NCBI RefSeq assembly: GCF_000002985.6
Contig: NC_003284.9
Coordinates: forward strand, 2,232,001-2,296,000
Length of the DNA stretch: 64,000 nt
Reading direction: 5' to 3'
Source: Caenorhabditis elegans
Taxonomy: Eukaryota; Nematoda; Chromadorea; Rhabditida; Rhabditidae
Shown: positions 36,351 to 50,251 of the stretch, piece after piece
How the letters are laid out: each line of letters begins with the position of its first letter
How positions within the stretch are numbered: position 1 is the stretch's first letter
Notes under the pieces: model-generated
The model's database searches: none
What the model was told of the DNA's origin: nothing
Seen by the model: the letters and a program-made list of their open reading frames with translations, nothing else
Made by a program: the position numbers and the translations under genes

Positions 36351-39000
36351 ACGATTAACGTACGTACAAACATTCTATTTCGATACTTGTTCTTGCTCTT
36401 GTCCTTGTTCTCAGTGACAAGTCCAGGTTGCTTAATTGAGTTTTTTTCTTAGAGAAGTGCGTCTTTCCTTTCCTTTTTTCATTTTCTTCATACTTCGCAC
36501 TTTTTATAGCTAGAGACCAAGTTTTTGGAAGTGATGTATTGGGTAGTAATAAAGTTGAGTACTCATGAATATTAATGGAAAGACGAGTTAATGATTGTAA
36601 ATATTTCTGACGCGAAAACACAAGATCTTTCAGAAAAGGAGTGATCTATCTTCCAAATACAGGGATTCAGTTTTTTTGGTACCTGTCTCAGAAATTTTTT
36701 TCAATTTCCACTCACCTGATAATTTAATCAAAATGGGAAATTGATTTGCATTCTCAGGTTAAGAAAACACTAATACTAAAACTAAAAAATTACGTTGAAT
36801 TTTAAAAATGATAAACATATTTGGTGCAGGTTTACCTTGAAAGTACCTACATTCATTCAGTATCACAAATAAATTCTCGAGGTATTCCATTCAAAATTTG
36901 TAGAAGTCAAGATCCCAAAGTAGTGTTTCAAATATTTACTCAAATTTCACCCCATATACTGAGAATGTTGAATTATTCATTACTGTGTACTCTCTCTCTC
37001 TCACGCCTAGAATTTCAGAAATGTTTCTGCAGTTTTTTGGACAAAACCGAATCAAATTTTATCTGGTCCATTTATTTTTTTCCATGCTTCAATTTTATTT
37101 TAAAAAGTGAAAACTCACTTGGCAACACACTATACGTCATCTCATCTAAAGCTTCATTTGAGACGGGCGTTGCCTAGTCTTCCCGAGGGAGATCTCAAGA
37201 AAATGTGCTCTCTGAAAGATTGCAACTCGCGCTGCTGTTGAATTTCATAACTCACGGGGAGGGCACCTGCAAATAAAGTGCATTTGAAAAAGCACGCTTG
37301 TGATTAGGAACCAGATGTAGTTGTGCTCTCTTCCAATTCTCAAGTGTAATTCAATCCAGCACGGAGGTAAAGGTACTCCATGTCATTTTAGAGCACTCTT
37401 CGCTTTTATTGGCGTGTCTCTGATGCACTTACTACAAACCACAAAGCACCAACGAAATTCAAGAGGGGACGGAAGTCAGGCTCGTACGCGTCTTCAAAAA
37501 AAAAATTCCGCAACGTAGTCTGTTCATCTCTTTTACACATACTCATTTTGACTCGTTCTAACTAAATCCAACGAAACACTTTTAGCTCCAGGTTTTTAGA
37601 AGCTTTGCAAGACAAAAAAAACCGGGCCGAAAAATAATTTCCTGTAAAGTCATTGTGCAGTCGGAGACTCCTAAAAGAAGGAAAGCAATTTTCCACAAGA
37701 AAACGACAAAGAAGCCACATTCACAATGAACCGAACCATTTATTGCTTTTGTAAGTACCAACTAATGTTAACTCGATATTAACTTTACGATAACACAGCA
37801 GTAGTGGAAAACAGGAAATTTGGAGGAAATTTCCGAAGAAAATTTTTTGAAGGGAATAAGCAGAGGTAAACGTTTTTCGTTCAATGACTTTATTATTTCA
37901 AACGACGGGAACACATTTTCCATCATCTTCGGAGCAAAGAGGGTTATTAAAATGCACGTTTTGTTACAATAAAATAAATAATTCAAAATGAAACTCGGAA
38001 AATGTTTCATTCATTGTGATTTTGAGGATAAATTTTGTAAAGTTATAAAACATTGAATTTTTCCGTTTAATTAAAGGCGGAGTGCGGAAGTATCATGGTA
38101 CAACTTTTCAGAACAAAAATTGGAGAATTTTTATTTTAAGTCAAAAAATGGCGAAAACGGAGTTTGCGCCACTTCTCGAAATATCTAAAGCACTGGCGCA
38201 TGTTTGAACCCCAACATTGCTAAAATATAAGAGTTTGGAACATAATTCAAACTGGAAGAAAAATACGTTTTTTTTATTAGCGATTTCCACAGATATATAA
38301 ACATTTCACCGCTATCTAACTTGAAATAAAAAATGTTGCCAAAAATTTGGAAAAGTTTTATTATGCATGTTTGGCTATTTGAATACCATAGGAATGGTTT
38401 TTTAAAATATTTTTCCACTGGACGTACTTCACCTATAACTAAAACTTGTCGTTGCTTTGGTATCACACTATATTTGTGAAAAAATGTAAAAAATGTTTCA
38501 TGTTTCATTGCAAACCATGTATTTTTTCTGTGAATCTTTGTTTGTAAAATTTCAAAAATTTCAGTTTCTTTATCAAATAAGCAATATTCGAAGAATGCTG
38601 TAGATCATAGCGTTGTTTCACAAAAAGGAACCTAAAAGCCGTCATAGTTTGCAATGTATTTTTTCTTTCAGATTATGTTCTCAATAAACTTTTTTTTTTG
38701 AATTTTAGTTCTCGAAAATAATCAGTACCAGTGTATTACAAAAGTTTCAATTTACATCAGCAAACTTTCGAACAATTTCCTAGAATTCTGTTTTTGGCAT
38801 AAAAAGTTTGCCGTGCTTACTATTAGTAAGCAATTTATCAAGCTAGGCGACTCTATTTTATTTCTGAATTGATCTCAATTAATTACTCATCTAAAAATAT
38901 TCCAACTGCACGATTTGAAGATGGATGAGTATGAATTGAAAACTCTTTATAGTCATGTACACCTTGCATGTTGACGGAAGCTATCAGAAACCAGCAAATA
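36351..39000. other. Noncoding region
   Basis: No supportable gene. It contains the repeat at 38071-38438 (listed separately), and a C/G-richer stretch at 37150-37500 with no gene signals that I can read. Confidence 0.4.
38071..38438. mobile_element. TTAA-started palindromic repeat, GGAGTAGCG family
   Basis: The start TTAAAGGCGGAGTGCGGAAG is matched in inverted form by CCACTGGACGTACTTCACCT at the right. It contains the family core 'gcgccacttctcgaaatatctaaagcactg' and is noncoding. It is 368 bp long, smaller than the copy at 17510. Confidence 0.6.
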
Positions 39001-39242
39001 ATTTATTTTTATAACACATTATTAATTTGTTTTCAATTATTTTTTTTGCACAATTTTTGTTTGGCTTACACGTTGAAAATGCGGAATTTGAGTGATTTGA
39101 GAAAGGAGTTCAGTAGATCAATTGAGATCAAAAATACAACAAAAACAATGAGAAATGCTGAGAGAACATGTAATAGTTTGACAAACAGGTTTGAAGAGAA
39201 GCAAGTATCCGTACCTAGTGCTAAATTTTATGAGATGTAAAA

Positions 39243-42200
39243 TTAAGCTTCGTCATCTGAAATACATCTCGAAACATGACGATTGCTGCTTGAAATTACA
39301 GTATTCCTTGGAGATCCGTTGGTTTCATAAATTGATGTTGCCAAGTAGAAAGCATTACACGCGAACTGCGAGAAGTACATCATTTGTGCGATTGCTGAAA
39401 AAATTTTGAAAATCACTCTGTTATGACAGGGCTTATTTTTAATAACGTCTACACTGCTCCGTTCTTACGAGTACTGATCCCATGATTTAACCCGACCTCC
39501 AGAAAAAGAAACGCCGAAAAAAAAGAGATTAAGGGAGAAATGAGTTCCTGGACAGATGGAGGGAAAATTTTGGAAAATTGAGTTTTGAGAAGATGAAAAT
39601 GTTTCCTTTCTTATGAAACCCACGGCCGGAAGTGTACGAAGCACAAAACTCACGTTCTAATGTTCGCACAATTTCATTTTCCAAGCTGCTCTCGTCGTAC
39701 GAAGCCCAAGCTCGGAAGATGTGTGAGGGGAGATTCAATAGCAAGTTGAGCACGGAAATTAGTATTGATCTCATTACCATTGCTGTCTTCTTTTTTGGGT
39801 TTCCGTGGTGTATTCGTTTGACGCTCTGAAATTTAAAGAATTTTATGCTTTTCCATTAATCTAAATTTCAAAATTTCTTCTGTGAAGTGAATCAAATATA
39901 TTTTGAACACACTAACGGTTTCGAGTATTATTTTTAATTTTTGCACAAAAATCACTGCGTCAGTACTGACTAATCAGAAAGTGAAAGCATGTAGTTTTTT
40001 TTTTTTTGAAAAAAAAAGCTAATTCAAAATTAAGATCAAAATATATTGTTGGATTTTTTTAAAATGATTTTTTTTCATTTGAATAAAAGTATTCATGTCC
40101 TGGCCCGAAAGTGTTAGATTTTTACGTGGAACTTTTTGTCCATGTTCAGTTTAGGATTATAGTTTTTAAGAGAAAGCCTAAAAATGCAAACTTATTTCAC
40201 GTTTTGATTAAATTACCATTTTTTAAAGAAATGAATTTGAAAACGTATTGGATAATTTTTTGAAACTACACAAGTACCAAAAAAAAGTTGTGTTTTACTT
40301 TGGATGCAAATTTGTTGGCTTTTGCTTACCGGTGTATTCGTACTGGCAGTTATTGAAATGGCCAAAGCGACATGTGCTTTATTGTCCAAAGTATCTGTTT
40401 CCCCTGTATGAGAAAACCGCTTCGTTGTCGCTGGACCACTGATAGCATATCTCCGATCAATGGTCACCCTATCCAATCCTTCGACTGAAAACGGAGAATA
40501 GCAGTGGATAAGAACCAGAAAATCCAACGTGATCCGTAACAAAGATGGGATTGCGTAGAAAAGAAAGATGTCGAGAAGATGAACGTGCTGAAACATATTA
40601 AAAATAATGAGATTAACTAAAACTCAACAAGTATGATTACCTTAAAAGCACTCTCGTGAAAAACATCATATTCTCCACATGACTTTTCTTCTTGTCGGTA
40701 CGTTACAAATATTAATGTATAGATTTGGAACATGCCAACAGCACCAGCAAGAAACCTGAAAATGAAATAAAAATGATAGAAAAAAAGGAATGAATTGTTT
40801 CTTTAAAATTGCATGGGGTACTTTTTTTTTCAGAATTATTGATATTTAAAAATCAATTTTTTTTTCCGGCAATCTAGAAAAACTATATTCCAGCAAGTTT
40901 TTGCATATTTTCTCTGCCAAAAAGTACTACGCCTTTGAAAACGCAACTCACTTTAACGCGTTTCGAGGTTGCCTCCAAATAGTACGATATTTGAACGGAT
41001 GGAATACCGCAATGTACCGAAGCACTGACAAAAAGAACCAACACCATACGGAGAATGCAGATGTCGAATGAATAAGAAAGATGCCGAACTTGCATATTGA
41101 GCTCAGGACAACTGTCGGAACTTCACCTTTTGGAGTGATGTGAAATATTGCCTGCATTAGAAGAGCACATAATGTGATGGAGTCGCCGACCTGGAAATGT
41201 TCACCTCAGCTTTGAAAGAAATTTGAGTTTTGATACTAAACATGAGAACTAAAAGTGCTCACTTTTGGAATGCAATTATATTATATTCATTTTCCAGTAA
41301 AAAAACTTCGAGCAAGATTCAAGTTTTGTTTTAGATTTTTTTCAGAGTTTTTTATAACTAATCCTATTAAAGATGGAGTAGTGACAGTGAGAAAATCTAT
41401 TTAAAATGTTTATGGCACCCTGACCAAATAATAGTTTTAAAAAAATTCATAAACATATTCTAAATATTTATACGATTTATTGAAAATTGAAAAAATCTCA
41501 GTTTTTGCCACTTTTTTGGAAGTCGTAATTTTATGTGTGTTCGAGCACTCCACACTGCTATAATTTTCTCACAAAGTGGCAAAAGTTTAATAAGTCCCAC
41601 TTTTTGAATCTCAGGATTTTTGAAAAATGTTTTTTTTTTTGAAAATTTATACTATGATCTTCATACTTTGAGTTATACAATGTTACTGTAAAGTCCCGTT
41701 TCAGATTTACTACTTCTGAAATGTCAGGATTTTTTTGTTGATTTTCGACTCCATGTGATTTTTCATTTTACTGCAATTCTCACGCTCTACAAACACACAC
41801 ACACAACGATCGCTGCTCTCACGCTTCCTTTTTATCCTTCCAATTTCCATCACACTCGCCACCCTAATTACACATCGCTCACCGCAAAACTCTTTGCTCG
41901 AAAAAAAAGTTTTGAAGAAAAATTCGCATAATACTTGTTTGTCTTTCTGTGCTTTACTCAACAACACCAACTCACCGACATGGCAGCCAGCGGTAATCCC
42001 GATGTGGTTTCGAAGCGGACGACGCTTTTTCTGAAAAATATGGGAACAATGAATATCAGAAATCATGGACAAATATTATGGATTAAAAATTTGTTGAAGT
42101 CTAAGAATTTGAAACGATCAGGCAGAAAAAAATTGTTGTTTCAAAAAATTTCACTGATAAGACGTGATAACAATAAACTCACCTTGCTACTCGTATTAAT

Positions 42201-42286
42201 TTCCGCAACACGTAAGTATTTAGAATAACTCCAGCTATTGGCACAGTGAATACCATTACCAAGTAGGCACTTTGAAGAAAAGCCAT
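39243..42286 (-). CDS. Divergent rhodopsin-class GPCR (AH9.4-like)
   Basis: Minus-strand exons: 42286-42183, 42030-41976, 41190-40952, 40755-40641, 40587-40330, 39825-39654, 39394-39243; 364 residues, continuous frame. Helices: TM1 7-27 (GVILN), TM2 55-72, TM3 80-108, TM4 134-152, TM5 175-200, TM6 274-297, TM7 315-336. The TM3 cysteine (C86) and ECL2 cysteine (C159) are both present. The DRY motif is LRY (110-112) within SVLRYIAVFHPFKY, and NPxxY is replaced by NAFYL. The third intracellular loop is long (about 201-273). The RYIAVFHPF pattern fits worm neuropeptide/FMRFamide-type receptors. The start is the first ATG after an acceptor (ending at 42338), with an in-frame stop upstream. An internal TTTTCAG inside the 40330-40587 exon is not used, because the frame runs through it. 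C. elegans AH9.4 is the likely counterpart. Confidence 0.88.
41367..41690. repeat. GGAGTAGTG repeat in receptor intron
   Basis: It starts TTAAAGATGGAGTAGTGACA and carries the core 'ctcagtttttgccacttttttggaagtcg' shared with several other copies. The right terminus is degraded. It lies in the intron between the exons ending at 41976 and starting at 41190. Confidence 0.5.
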
Positions 42287-43367
42287 ATTTATCGGGAAAC
42301 AGTAGTGCTATTGCATTAAACAGCAATGTGATGCGGACTGAAATAGAACATAAAATTGAGTTTGCAGACATATCCGGGGTGACGAGGGTAACTCGAAAAA
42401 TCAAAGAATGAGTTGAAAATTTTTTTGAAAAGCAGTTGTTTTTACTTTTAAAAATGCAATTCCATGTTTCACCGTATACTTGGTAATTTCTAGATGTTAA
42501 TTAACCTACAACAAATTTAATCGATATTTTAGATTTTCACAATAAATGTTCAATAAAATTGTAACATATGATATTAATTGAGACCAGTAATTGAAAAAAA
42601 TTAAAATAGTTGTTCGCAGAATAGAAACAATTTGAGGTATAGCTACAACACACTCGCTAATTATCAACTCAAAAGAAACTTATATTTATATTCAAACTTC
42701 AAACAATTCATAAAGGTTTTAACCTTAAATTATGTCTAGAAAAATGAGTTTTGTATGTTTGGAAACATATCATTTTCACAAAAAAATCCACAATAACCAT
42801 TCAAAATCAAACAGTTAAGTGTGCAAAGTTCAATCAAATAAAGAATTAAGAACTTGTGATAATACTCATATGATGAGTTCACAGTAGCAGAAATGTCAAA
42901 TAAACCCGATCAAAAAATGTGGGGAGTTCTGGGGTAGGAAAACATGGAACAAAAATAATTGAGAAAAGGGAAAACAACGATTCCAAAGTCAGTGAAGTCA
43001 GCAAAACCTGTTCAAGTTTAGCCTCTCGAATTGACGCAAAAACCGTGATCAGTTATTTCATAAAGTATGAAAACCAACCCTTGGCTCATCTTGCCTTCTT
43101 CCGTCAGACAACCATTTTGGTGATAAGCTGGCCTAAACACAGATTGATCTAACATTTTCGCGTGGTTTTAAAGCGTCATCCTCGCAAACTCAAGTGTTTT
43201 TAGTGACGACAAATCAAAAGCAAGCTACTAAAAATACAAGGAAATTCAGAGAAAGCAGAAACGAATAATCGGCAGCTTTGAGAAGTCTGTCATGCTCCAA
43301 TTTCTGGTGAATTGTTTCGCATTGTTAGTTGTGAAGATTTGAATCAATATACATAATTTTTAAAGAT

Positions 43368-43842
43368 GTGCCCACATAAACGAAATTTGCAATGAAACTT
43401 TTCAAAAATTGTTCAAAAGCACTTGATGGCGGTTCAAAATTTCAAACAAATGGGCGAATTTGAGATAAAATCTCTAATTTTGGACACTTTTCTATTTAAT
43501 AATAACTATTTTTTGTGCATATTTTGACCGTTTATCTCACATTGCTTTGTTTTTTAAGGTATATTTAAAACCGATAGGCGAGAAAGAATGAAAAAAGTGG
43601 TCACCAGTCGGCTTTAAGTGCACCATATTTAACGAAATATATAAAACAACCTAAATTTGCAATAAAAGATGATTATTCAAAAAAGGCCAATTTTGCACAG
43701 CTGAGACACTAAAAATGAGCAGAAATAGAAACTCTAGCTAAAATTAGGTCATCGAAATTTTGAACTGCCGTAAAAATGTTTGGCATTTTTTTAAAGAAAG
43801 TTTCAGTATGAGTTTTGTTTATTTGAGCACATTTTGGGTCTA
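43368..43842. mobile_element. Long foldback (palindromic) element, about 475 bp
   Basis: The left arm ATGTGCCCACATAAACGAAA through GGCGGTTCAAAATTTC is matched by the reverse complement of the right arm, which starts ATGTGCTCAAATAAACAAAA and contains GGCAGTTCAAAATTTC. It is noncoding. A related arm fragment ('gttcatttgagcacattttgaatct') lies at about 33000-33030. Confidence 0.6.
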
Positions 43843-43954
43843 AACTTTCAAACCCTTTATTTAATATTGTAATTAAAAAGATAAGCATCGTTTTTCCAAA
43901 TTATTTGCGATTCCATAATAACTGTTACAAAAATATTTATAACAAGGAAATGTA

Positions 43955-44206
43955 GCACACCACCTAGTGGTCACATCGGATCTATCACCAAATTATTCTC
44001 ATTAATTAAAAAAAAGGAAAGTGAATCACTCATCATCAAAACGCCCCGTTGGTACATATACTTTTTCCTACAAAGACGACTGAATGTTAAATTATGTAAA
44101 AAGTGTCGGAAACTAGTATGTGTCAACAAGTGAGGGCACCCCTCTTCTTCCACCTACATTATAGGCATGTTGTAGTATAGATTAGAACCACTAGGTGGGT
44201 GGCTCA
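43955..44206. repeat. Small inverted-repeat element
   Basis: The left arm CACACCACCTAGTGGTCACA and the right arm GAACCACTAGGTGGGTGGC are inverted copies about 220 bp apart. The 60-codon minus-strand frame between them has no family resemblance. Confidence 0.5.
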
Positions 44207-47200
44207 TGTTATTCCTGGATGAGGTTAACAAAAAATTTGCAGGATATGATTATATACACTTAATCCTCACATCGGTAAACAGGAAAAAGTCAAACATTTA
44301 TCGAACTTTTTGAAAATCTGATTTTCGAGTTTTTTTTTTCAAAAGCAATAAAAATATGCTTTACTCATTCAAAACATTAAACTAGAACATAGAGATTCAA
44401 TTATAGAAACCCCTGAAAAATAGAAAGCAAAAATAATTCTGAGGTACAATATTGAAGTACAGTGTGAAAACAAGCAATTTTGGAGATGATGATGGCACGG
44501 ATAGTATGTAGATTTGTTGCGAGAATATTCATTAGAAAGGGCGGGATATAGGAAATGCGCATACCAATCGCTTTCTCGTCTCTTTCATGTTTTCAGCAGC
44601 TTTACATATACAAAAAGTATACGACTGACAGAACAGTTCACTTCCATTGAAAGAACATTTATAGAATGACTAAAGACCTCTGGATGCAGATCATCTTCCA
44701 GTATGTTTCAACCGTTGGTCATTAGCATTTTAAAAGGATATTTGAAATTCCAAAAAGACATTATTATACAATTTTTAAAAATTCGAAGTAAAACACAAAT
44801 TGAGTAAAGAACAGGTTCAGATCATTTCCCAGTTTTCCAAAATTTAAGAATTTCATTGTACGTATTAGTTTCTAAAGTTAGTAAGTTTACTGTATTTAAA
44901 TAAAGTTGTGAATTTTGAATATTGAAATTGTATGTTTGTAACTACAGAAACTTGATTTGTATGGCGTAGAAGAAATTTTGTAAAGTGTCTTTAAAGTTAT
45001 GAAAAACTATTTTGGTAACGAAAGTTTTTAACAATTGTTTGAAAATGTTGTATGGCTCTACAAAATTTTGAAAAAATTATTTTAGTTAAAATCTTCAATC
45101 ATGAAAATGTTTTGTGTCGCAGCGGTAGGAACTTAACTGTTTGCGCATTATGGGCCACTGCGACATGAAAAAATCACAAAATTGGAGATATTAGCTAAAG
45201 TTGTGCCCCTTTTTTGGAAACTTCGAACCAAAGTTTCATAACAAGAAATACCTTGAACCAATATTCCACCGCGAAAATAAGCGTGTTTGATCTACATGAT
45301 CTATGTTTAAAATCACATTAAACTAATTGAATTATCTAGGATAAACAGGTACTGATCTAAGCTTATTTGTATTGATTTGTATGCCTATCGGTCATTTACA
45401 GATATTTTTTGGTATTTGTTGTACTAGGATTGCGGACCTTTAGCAGTTGATGTGGTCGGTTTCAGAAATATAACAACAAGAGGGCAACATTCATCAAAAT
45501 TCAGGAAGTTAATTTATATTCTTGTCACAACTGAAAACGAAAAAAAAATCAAGTAAACAAAATTTGATAAATTATCCAGAAACGCCAAATTGAAATTACG
45601 CTGTACCTAGGTCTAGAATGAATATTCACAACAACGGATGTCTACCACACAAGTACTCCAAAATTGTAAAAGATTTGTCTCAAGTAAACGTGTCTTAGAG
45701 TTTCTCCTGGTCCATCCCACACTCAAGTCACAGAGTTGTCAAATATTCATCCTTGCTTAGCAATTTCACGTGGGTTGACTTTAAAAAATGCAACTCCTTC
45801 CATATTGCAAAAATCACATCAATCCAGTGCAAAAAAAACGAAATGGACGATGAAAGTGTGAGTATGTAGATGTAGGAAAGCAATAGTTCTTGGAATGCAC
45901 TGCTCCACTAATTAGAGTTGAAGAAAAAATATATACGCAGTGGATCCATCCCTTGGCAAAAAAATTTCATCAAGTTCCGGGTTTTTCGGGGAAACTTGCA
46001 GATGTAAAATAAAACGTAAATGAAGAATTGGGCAAAGATCTGCTGAAAAAGAAACATCATTTGAGGTTATTCTGGGGTTGAATTTGAAATTAAATTCGCA
46101 CGAGTCTTGTCAAATCCCAGTAATTTCCGTTTTTTCTCGTTGTTCTGAACAGATGGATATTGCGGTTTACAGAACTTTGATGGTTGTTCATTGAAATCAA
46201 AGTTGCAGGAAAAATTTGTGGTGTGTTTGAATTTGATATTCAAAAAAAATTTAAACGAAACGGGTAAGGAGTCTAGAAATCATAAACTACGATTGCTTCA
46301 AAAAAATAGAAACTAGAGATTTTAAAAACTAGAGATTTTAAAAGTGAGACGTATAACTTTAATTAATGCAATTTCTTCATTCTAAAGGAAACCTGATCGT
46401 GTTCTAGATGAATAAAAAATCAAAGACCAACACAAAAAAAACCCGAATAAATAAATATGTCAACACAACGAGTACTAGTTTGTTGGCTTAATTTTGCTTA
46501 TTTTTTTGACATTTATACTTATAAGTTTATGAATTTATTTGGATGGGGCTTGCCCGAAAAAAGTTTTTTTAGGGATTTCATGAGTAATCTTTTAAAATTG
46601 ATTTCGTTTCAAATGTTTGCTAAATTGCATTTTCAAATTTAAAAAAAATTGGAAAAATTTCAGATAAAGTATTAACAAAAGTTGTAAGTTAAATATTTTG
46701 TAAATAAATTGCTCATCGGGTAGATAGTTAATTATGAAATCGAGAAAAATTAAAGCGAAAAAAAGGCAAAAAAGTATTAGAAATATGCTCCATTTCTCAA
46801 TGACGTTTTGAGTCTGAACCGGTGAAAATGAAAATTCACTGCGAACAATACTTCCAACTTAAACACCTGAACAAGTTTTTGGTAAAGACAATAGCAAAGC
46901 ATAATAAACGAGACTGGATGAATATACGTAGCTGAAAAGGTGCGAAACGTTTTTCGTCGAACACGTTCCAAAATGATTGACAAGAGCTTACATCGCAGAG
47001 GCAATTCAAACAAGCACTCAAAAACCTTTCATTTCTTTTCTGCTTCTTTTGGAATTTCGTGAAAAAGTCAAGTTTAGAATTTCCGGAATTCCCACGCCAA
47101 TTCGGACGTTCTAATTCTGAGGACCGGAGTTTAATTTGTCTGGAGGAAGAAAAGACAAGTTTTTTTCTGAATTGGAAATGTTAAGTTTTCATTCAAAAAT

Positions 47201-48659
47201 AAACTATTTTCAGTGGGAATTTCGTACAAATGATCTCATAACAGTAAAAAATGTTGTTATAAAACACTTCTGAATTTTCTTAAAATATTTTCAAAAATTT
47301 CATTCAATGTTTTCGTAAATTGTCAAATGTTTCAAAAACTGTGGTTTTTTTTAAATAAATTCAAACATTGCCGCAAGCACACATTTAAAACGCAAGTAAA
47401 ATATAAAACTTGTAGAAAAATTTTTTTGATCGACTTTAAACAATTTTAGACTAAACCCATTTAAATAACTTTATCAATAAGAAAATGGATATTTTCAATT
47501 TTGATAAAAAAATTTTCACATCCGCATTCACTACAAAACTTCTAGTTCTGAAGGTGTAAAAAGATACTTTTTGGCACGAGGCACAGGCAAAAGGTTATGT
47601 TGCAAATATTAAAGAACCTCTGACGCACTATTGTTGATCTAACAATATTCAAAACTGATACAATTGCGACATACATCCCCGAACCACAGAAATGAAAAAA
47701 AACATGAGAAAAGAATTTTACATTTTAATGGAACTTTGTCCTAAAATTGAATTGGTTGCGGTGGAGGGTGGGTGAGTGGACAGTTAGCGAGAAGTTTCTA
47801 CTATTTCTTGAAATGCATTGGACGAGCAACATTTATTATAACTGCCGAGTTGGTAACGGAAATAGTGGATAAATTTGAATTTATTTCCTTATTCAGCTCA
47901 TAAATAGACTTTTCTGAATATATATATTTTTCCGAAGCTTTTTATTGCGTGCAACTAGTTAGCCTAGTATGCGGATGAAACATGTTTTTGCAATGATCGC
48001 TTCACCTAGATTTTTGTCTTAAAAAGCTCAAAATGTTTTGATGGCATGGAAAGGCATCGAAAAACGAAAAAAAGATGAGCAGAACAAACAAATACATTTC
48101 GGCTTTCTGAACAATGAAGAATGAATGAGAATAACGACGATAAATTGAGAGAATTCGAAATTCTAAATTCTAATGACTGCCCCCAGTCCTCCCTCATTGG
48201 TCCAGCACAAAAAAAGTGACCTTCATGAAACATCTCGGTTTTCACTTTCATATCAGAATTTATTAAGGCATTTGCGTGTCACTCATCAATGAATACATCA
48301 GTGTGTTCCAGAAATCGTAGTCTGGCGATTGCACATTTAAAGATGCGAGGCTAGGTGCAACACTGATGACAGCATTTTCAAAAGCTAAACAACACAAAAG
48401 CGGTGGGAAACACGAAAGCGTGAGGACCACCAGCGAAAAACAAAAGGATTTTCACGTTTGTTTCAGAAATCACATGAACGTGTTACCATGAAACATTTAA
48501 CGGAAAAGGAGAGTGTTGGAGCAAGATGAGAGATCAAACTTTGAAAATGCTAAAGATTTAAACTTTTTTAATGTATACAGTTTGCAGATTTTTATAACTT
48601 TCCCTTTTTAAAAAAATTCAATTTTTATTCATTTTTTAAATTTGAATTAGATGCTCACT

Positions 48660-48995
48660 CCCGTGATCAAATATACCAGAATATAACAAACTATTCATGC
48701 TAGCTTGACCGGAAATATATTTTTTTTTAATTGAGAATTTAACCAAAAGCTGCTTTTTTCAAAAATTCAAAAGTACTGAAAAATCAAATGGAGCGCTTCT
48801 TTTTTCTTTTATAAAACTGTTTAACGTGATCAAATATACGAAAATAAAACAAACTAATTATGCTAGCTTGACCGGAAATATTTTTTTTTAAATTGAGAAT
48901 TTAACCAAAAGCTGTTTTTTTTTTCAAAAAATTCAAAAGTACTGGAAAATCATATGGAGCGTTTTTTTTCTTTCATAAAACTGTTTAGTGAGATC
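48660..48995. repeat. Tandem duplication of about 165 bp
   Basis: The block starting GTGATCAAATATACCAGAAT near 48662 is repeated as GTGATCAAATATACGAAAAT near 48828. Shared landmarks are GCTAGCTTGACCGGAAATAT, 'ttgagaatttaaccaaaagctg', 'attcaaaagtact' and 'ataaaactgttta'. A third start, GTGAGATCAAATTAAAATAT, follows at about 48989 but decays quickly. Confidence 0.8.
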
Positions 48996-50030
48996 AAATT
49001 AAAATATAAACTTTAGCTGTATTTTTTTATATAGAAATGAGGCACTGAAACTCTTTTAAGACTACATATTTTAAACTTTGAAAATAAAAGAAATCAACTT
49101 TCACTGTTCGATTTTACAGTTTCCATAAATTTTTTAAATGACCTGAGAACATTTACCAAAAATAAGTTATATTTTTGCCAAGTTTCAGGAGTATTCACAT
49201 ACATCAGGCAGAATTAAAAACAAACTATGAACAGGATTAAAGCTGTCTGTGAAAGTCCATGTGAACGAAGACAAATAAATATTCAGAAAACGCTGAAAAT
49301 ATGATGAAAGAAAATAGAATTCGCTCAATGTCACGTTTTCGAGATTTTTTTCAAATTATAATACTCAACAATTTGAGAATTTGAGCTAACAGCTATTTAC
49401 CAAAATCTGCGGTAAAGATAGACTTTTCTTGTTTTTTGATGCAAGTATGCAAAGAATTCTCCAGTTATTCTTAACTTCGAATAATTGAAAGAATAAATAA
49501 TAGAATATCAATGTTAAACTCAATGATGCTTGAGAAAGTGCTATTTTTTCTGCAAAAAAAATGTGTAGAAAATAGAAAATAAAATTCCCGGTACGCTGGA
49601 AAAGGCTCACATAAGGTCACGACAACTATTTGAAATGAGAAACTGAGACGAGGGAGTCGGTAGGATTAAACAAAATATAATTGGTTTCTAGATTGATGAA
49701 AATAGCAATCGCACAAGAAGGTTGTCATCAGCTTCATTACCAAAGCGTAGAAATAGGATTAGAGAACAAAGGTTTTTTCTTTCAAATTAAAATGCAATGT
49801 AGTACGCACAGAGTATCTTCTTGAGGGTGGCAATACATAGAACGTTATTATTAGGTATGATTTCGTATCTGATCTCACTATTTATTATTTATAGATTTAG
49901 ATGATCATCAACCAAAAAAATACGTTTTGAGTTCATGGATTTTTGAACTCGACACGAATTTTATCTTGATTTTTAATTCATACAAGTCTAGTCCAGTGGC
50001 ATCCAAAAAATCGGAAGGCAGATTTAACAG

Positions 50031-50251
50031 TTAAAGGCGGAGTTGCGTCGGTGGGGAATTTGTTAAGTACACTTATAATTATCAAAAACTACTTGAATTT
50101 TTTAAATTAAAATTTCATTCAAAGGTTTGGTAAATTGCCAAATATTTTTATAGAAATAATTGAGAGAAAATTAAAGTATAAAAACCATAGGGAAAAAGTT
50201 AAAACTGAGTAATTTTCACTTTTTGTTGGAAGCTAGCTACTCCAACTTTAA
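50031..50251. mobile_element. Short TTAA-ended MITE, GGAGTAGCG family
   Basis: It starts TTAAAGGCGGAGTTGCGTCG and ends GCTACTCCAACTTTAA. TTAA lies at both ends, with a 221-bp total and a shortened interior compared with the 17510 copy. Confidence 0.65.

Noticed and set aside
40473-40490. TTTTCAG acceptor inside the second receptor's TM5/ICL3 exon
   Set aside because: The frame reads straight through, no matching donor precedes it, and TM5 would be broken.
43971-44153. 60-codon minus-strand ORF
   Set aside because: It lies inside the small inverted-repeat element and has no resemblance to known proteins.
44666-44725. Short ORF MTKDLWMQIIFQ with a GTATGT donor, possible first exon (+)
   Set aside because: I found no downstream exon that joins in frame, and no upstream acceptor lies close to the ATG. 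Too weak to call.
46777-47021. Two overlapping minus-strand frames with hydrophobic stretches and an internal acceptor (about 46942)
   Set aside because: Neither frame connects to the receptor at 39-42 kb or to sav-1, and no domain is recognisable.
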